Shown here in pieces: positions 60,984 to 64,000 of a stretch of 64,000 bases of DNA (position 1 is its first letter; every line of letters starts with the position of its first letter). This DNA is from an uncultured Solobacterium sp. (GTDB lineage: Bacteria; Bacillota_I; Bacilli_A; Erysipelotrichales; Erysipelotrichaceae): NCBI GenBank assembly GCA_900546285.1, contig URCJ01000003.1:1-64000 (forward strand), written 5' to 3'. Below the pieces are notes generated by a model. That model searched no databases. It was not told the DNA's origin and saw only the letters and a program-made list of their open reading frames with translations. The position numbers were made by a program, and so were the translations under genes.

Positions 60984-63001
60984 GAAGAGTAGAATTATTA
61001 GCGCCTTGTGGCAATTTTGATTGTCTTAAGGCTGCGGTAAATTATGGAGCTGATGCGGTGTACCTTGGTGGTACATCTTTTTCAGCAAGAGCCTTTGCGA
61101 ATAATTTCAATCACGAAGAACTTGTTGAAGCTGTTAAATACTGTCATTTAAGAGGAGTTAAAGTTTATATGACTATTAATACTCTTTTTAATGAAAACGA
61201 GCTAGAAATGGCCTTAAATGAGGCAAGATTTGCATATGAACATAATGTTGATGCCTTGATTGTCCAAGATTTAGGCTTAATTTATCGAATCAGACAAGAA
61301 ATGCCTGACTTTGATTTGCATGCCTCAACCCAGATGCATATTCATAATATTGCAGGAATTAATGTATGTAAAAAATTAGGCTTTAAGAAAGTGGTTATCG
61401 CCAGAGAAAGTAGTTTGGATTTTATTAAAGAAGCTTGTAAACAAGATATTCCTATTGAAACCTTTATCCATGGTGCCATCTGTGTATCTTATTCAGGCCA
61501 ATGTCTAATGTCTAGTGCTACTAAAAATAGAAGCGCTAACAAGGGTGCGTGCGCCCAGTGTTGTAGACTAAGATATGGTCTTTACGAAAATAACAAGAGA
61601 GTTCCTACAGATACTGATTATCTATTAAGCCCTAAGGACATGTCTTTATTAAGTGATATTCCAAGTTTGATTGAAGCTGGTGTTTCATCTTTTAAAATTG
61701 AAGGAAGAATGAAATCTAGTGCCTATGTAGGCCTTGTAACTTTCTTATATCGAAAAGCAATCGACTCATATTATAGAGGTGAGAAATTCAGCTTATCACA
61801 AAAAGAATACAATGAACTATTATCTGTTTTTAACAGAGGCTTTACTGATTCTTATTTAAAAGATAATAACGTGGATATCTTCTCTAACTTTAGACCTAAT
61901 CATATGGGCAAGGAAATAGGCAAGGTCATCGATTATCGTGATGGTCATTGTTTAATTAGATTATTTGATAATATCAATCAATTCGATGGTATTCGTATTA
62001 TTTCCAAAAAAGGTGATACCGGTAAGATTTTAAATACTTTAACCGTTAATAAAAAGATGGTGTCTAAGGCCTATAAGAATGAAATTATATCAGTCAAGGT
62101 AGATAGTCCAGTTTTAAAGGGTGATATGGTAGTAAGAACCCTAGATTATAATCTAGAAAATAGAATCAATGATTATGAATTAAAGAGAAGACCAATCGAT
62201 ATTAAGATTAAATTTAAGCCTGATGAAGATATTGAAATATATGCTAAATTAGGTGAATTAGAATATAAAGAAATAGTTAATGAAAGACCACAAGAGGCTC
62301 TGAAAGCTCCTATATCTTTATCTGATTTAGAAAATGTTTTCTCTAAGATGGATAATAGTCCTTTTGTTATTAACAAATTTAGTGGTGAAGTAGGCAATTC
62401 TTTTATGCCTAAGTCATTATTAAACAATATACGTAGAAACTTTTATGAACATTTTGAAGAATATATCTTAAATAGTTTTAAGAGAAGTGCTAATCCTTTT
62501 ATGTTAGATAATAATATTAAAGCTGATATTAATACAATGGATATCACTATCAACGAAGATAAATTAAAAGTAATTAATCCAGAATGTGATTATACAAGTG
62601 GAATCATCTGTGATCTAGGTGGTTTTGATAAACTTGTTGAAGATAAAACGATTGTTGGTTACTACACACTAAATGTAATGAACTCATATGCCTATGAACT
62701 AGTTAAAAAACTAGGATGTGATATCGTTGTTCTTTCTAGTGAAATAAAGAATGTAGATGACTTGATTAATAATTATATAAAGAGAAATGGAATGATTAAT
62801 CCATATGTGGTAAATGGTAAAAGAACACTTATGTATCTTAAGAGAAATCCATTTATCAAGTATAGCGATAATAATAAACTAGTTATTAGTGATGGAACTA
62901 ATTTATATGATGTTCATATAAACGATGTGACAAGAATTATAGAAAGAAATCTACATTCAAATGATTTTAAAAATGTACATAAATGCAATATTGAGAGGTG
63001 A
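60980..63001 (+). CDS. U32-family peptidase-like RNA hydroxylation protein, long form
   Basis: The 673-residue protein begins VELLAPCGNFDCLKAAVNYG and carries the U32 signature (ETFIHGAICVSYSGQCLMSS, then GACAQCCRLRY) with four cysteines for an iron-sulfur site. Members of this family act in tRNA 5-hydroxyuridine formation (TrhP) or rRNA hydroxylation (RlhA), and some have been called collagenases. The extra C-terminal domain of about 260 residues fits the longer class. The exact member cannot be decided. It overlaps holA by four bases. Confidence 0.85.
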   Translation: MRRVELLAPCGNFDCLKAAVNYGADAVYLGGTSFSARAFANNFNHEELVEAVKYCHLRGVKVYMTINTLFNENELEMALNEARFAYEHNVDALIVQDLGLIYRIRQEMPDFDLHASTQMHIHNIAGINVCKKLGFKKVVIARESSLDFIKEACKQDIPIETFIHGAICVSYSGQCLMSSATKNRSANKGACAQCCRLRYGLYENNKRVPTDTDYLLSPKDMSLLSDIPSLIEAGVSSFKIEGRMKSSAYVGLVTFLYRKAIDSYYRGEKFSLSQKEYNELLSVFNRGFTDSYLKDNNVDIFSNFRPNHMGKEIGKVIDYRDGHCLIRLFDNINQFDGIRIISKKGDTGKILNTLTVNKKMVSKAYKNEIISVKVDSPVLKGDMVVRTLDYNLENRINDYELKRRPIDIKIKFKPDEDIEIYAKLGELEYKEIVNERPQEALKAPISLSDLENVFSKMDNSPFVINKFSGEVGNSFMPKSLLNNIRRNFYEHFEEYILNSFKRSANPFMLDNNIKADINTMDITINEDKLKVINPECDYTSGIICDLGGFDKLVEDKTIVGYYTLNVMNSYAYELVKKLGCDIVVLSSEIKNVDDLINNYIKRNGMINPYVVNGKRTLMYLKRNPFIKYSDNNKLVISDGTNLYDVHINDVTRIIERNLHSNDFKNVHKCNIER

Positions 63002-63003
63002 TT

Positions 63004-64000
63004 ATGTTACTAGGCTATTTTAAGAAAACCTTACAAGATAAAGATTTGATGAAACAATGTTTAACCATTGCGATTCCTTTGATGCTTCAACAATTGATTG
63101 TTGCTAGTGTCAATCTAATCGATAATTTGATGGTAGGTGAGTTAGGAGATGTGGCTGTTAGTGCTGTTAGTAGTGCTAATAGATACTATTCAATAGCCCA
63201 AATGGCAATTAATGCCATCGTTGTTTCTAGTATCATCTTCTTATCTCAATATAATGGGGCGGATGATAGAGAACATATGAGACAATCATTTAGATTTTCA
63301 ATTATTTCATCATACCTATTTGTCTTTATCTTCTTTTTCTTTGCCTTATTTAAATCAGATTTTATTATTAAATTTATTATTAACGATAAAGATATTATTC
63401 AAAGTGGTAGTGACTATCTAAAGATTGCTTGTTTCTCATACCTACCACTTGGTTTATCATTTCCAATATCTAATGCGATGAGATCAACTGGTGATACCAA
63501 AAGACCATTATTTGTATCGATGATTTCGGTTGTCTTGAATATTTTCTTTGACTATTGTTTAATTTTTGGGCATTTTGGGCTCGAACCTCTAGGTGTCAAA
63601 GGTGCAGCCATTGCGACCATTATTGTACGTTTTATAGAAATGTTTATCTACTTATTATGTATTAAAAAAGGTGAATATCATTTTAAGACTAGAATAAATG
63701 ATATATTTAGAATTGAAAAAGATTTAATTGGTAAGATTATTGTCAAGGCTATACCACTTCTTATTAATGAATTATTATGGAGTATAGGCATGACAACTAC
63801 AATCAAATTCTACTCATATAGAGGTGCTGTTGTGAATACTGCATATTCAATAAGTGCTACAGTTGCTGATTTATTCTTTATCTTGTTTGCAGGCATGGCA
63901 AGTGCTACTACGGTTATTGTGGGTACAAAACTAGGTGCTAATAAGATAGAAGAAGCTAAGGATAGTGCCTATAAACTATTATGCTTCTCGGTTTATTTAT
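63004..64000 (+). CDS. MATE-family efflux transporter, cut by the right edge
   Basis: GAGGTGATT precedes ATG 63004. The visible 332 codons read CLTIAIPLMLQQLIVASVNL, then DNLMVGELGDVAVSAVS, and continue as repeated membrane helices. MATE proteins expel drugs and metabolites using a sodium or proton gradient. The GGGCTCGAACC motif occurs at 63577-63587. The C-terminal third is outside the window. Confidence 0.92.
   Translation, partial: MLLGYFKKTLQDKDLMKQCLTIAIPLMLQQLIVASVNLIDNLMVGELGDVAVSAVSSANRYYSIAQMAINAIVVSSIIFLSQYNGADDREHMRQSFRFSIISSYLFVFIFFFFALFKSDFIIKFIINDKDIIQSGSDYLKIACFSYLPLGLSFPISNAMRSTGDTKRPLFVSMISVVLNIFFDYCLIFGHFGLEPLGVKGAAIATIIVRFIEMFIYLLCIKKGEYHFKTRINDIFRIEKDLIGKIIVKAIPLLINELLWSIGMTTTIKFYSYRGAVVNTAYSISATVADLFFILFAGMASATTVIVGTKLGANKIEEAKDSAYKLLCFSVYL

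Overview
The window is a 64 kb piece of a low-GC, Gram-positive chromosome. AT-rich codon use, two T-box leaders, an Spx-type regulator, RNase J and RNase Y, HrcA/CIRCE control, IreB and the order spx-mnmA-recD2-alaS-ireB-DUF1292-mltG-udk-greA all point to Bacillota. The absence of ruvX beside ireB, the short ComEC, the AAA-ATPase/PD-(D/E)XK gene and the general style suggest an Erysipelotrichia-like gut or oral lineage; that placement is inference. No rRNA, tRNA, CRISPR array or insertion sequence was seen.

Layout. 1-300: a minus-strand T-box leader running into a gene cut by the left edge (probably serS). 0.3-10.3 kb: conserved housekeeping block (spx, mnmA, recD2, T-box-alaS, a CmpB-type membrane protein, ireB, DUF1292, mltG, udk, greA). 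10.4-18.9 kb: comEA and comEC, a SARP/BTAD-like regulator, the pilus motor genes pilB and pilC, a GGDEF-REC-HD-GYP protein and a stand-alone HPt. 19-26.7 kb: iron block with an Fe(III)-type ABC transporter, a divergent DtxR-family repressor, two feoA, feoB and two small metal-associated proteins, with TTAGC-N4-GCTAA operators. 26.7-31.3 kb: RNase J and def (minus), then ftsW, rsmD, coaD (plus). 31.3-32.9 kb: small accessory stretch with a 47-aa gene behind tandem cre-like sites, paired DnaA boxes and a hicAB module. 33-40.3 kb: CIRCE-controlled hrcA-grpE-dnaK-dnaJ and clpB. 40.3-43.1 kb: second accessory stretch with YafQ/DinJ, a decayed copy of the clpB 3' end and an AAA-ATPase/nuclease gene. 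43.2-45.6 kb: rny and ymdB. 45.5-60 kb: type IV pilus locus. 60-64 kb: holA, a U32 peptidase-family gene and a MATE transporter running off the right edge.

The most interesting system is the type IV pilus. The motor (PilB, PilC) sits next to a c-di-GMP synthesis/hydrolysis protein, and PilB carries an N-terminal MshEN-type tandem motif that binds c-di-GMP in relatives. About 30 kb away lie two major-pilin-like genes on opposite strands, a rhomboid protease, a 2723-residue protein that starts with a prepilin leader and continues as three long beta-helix-like blocks, a set of minor pilin-like genes, the prepilin peptidase and PilM/N/O. The giant pilin-anchored protein looks like a pilus-tip adhesin. 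Other items worth checking are an apparent group of leaderless genes whose -10 box lies 6-7 nt before the start codon, and a repeated GGGCTCGAATC motif.
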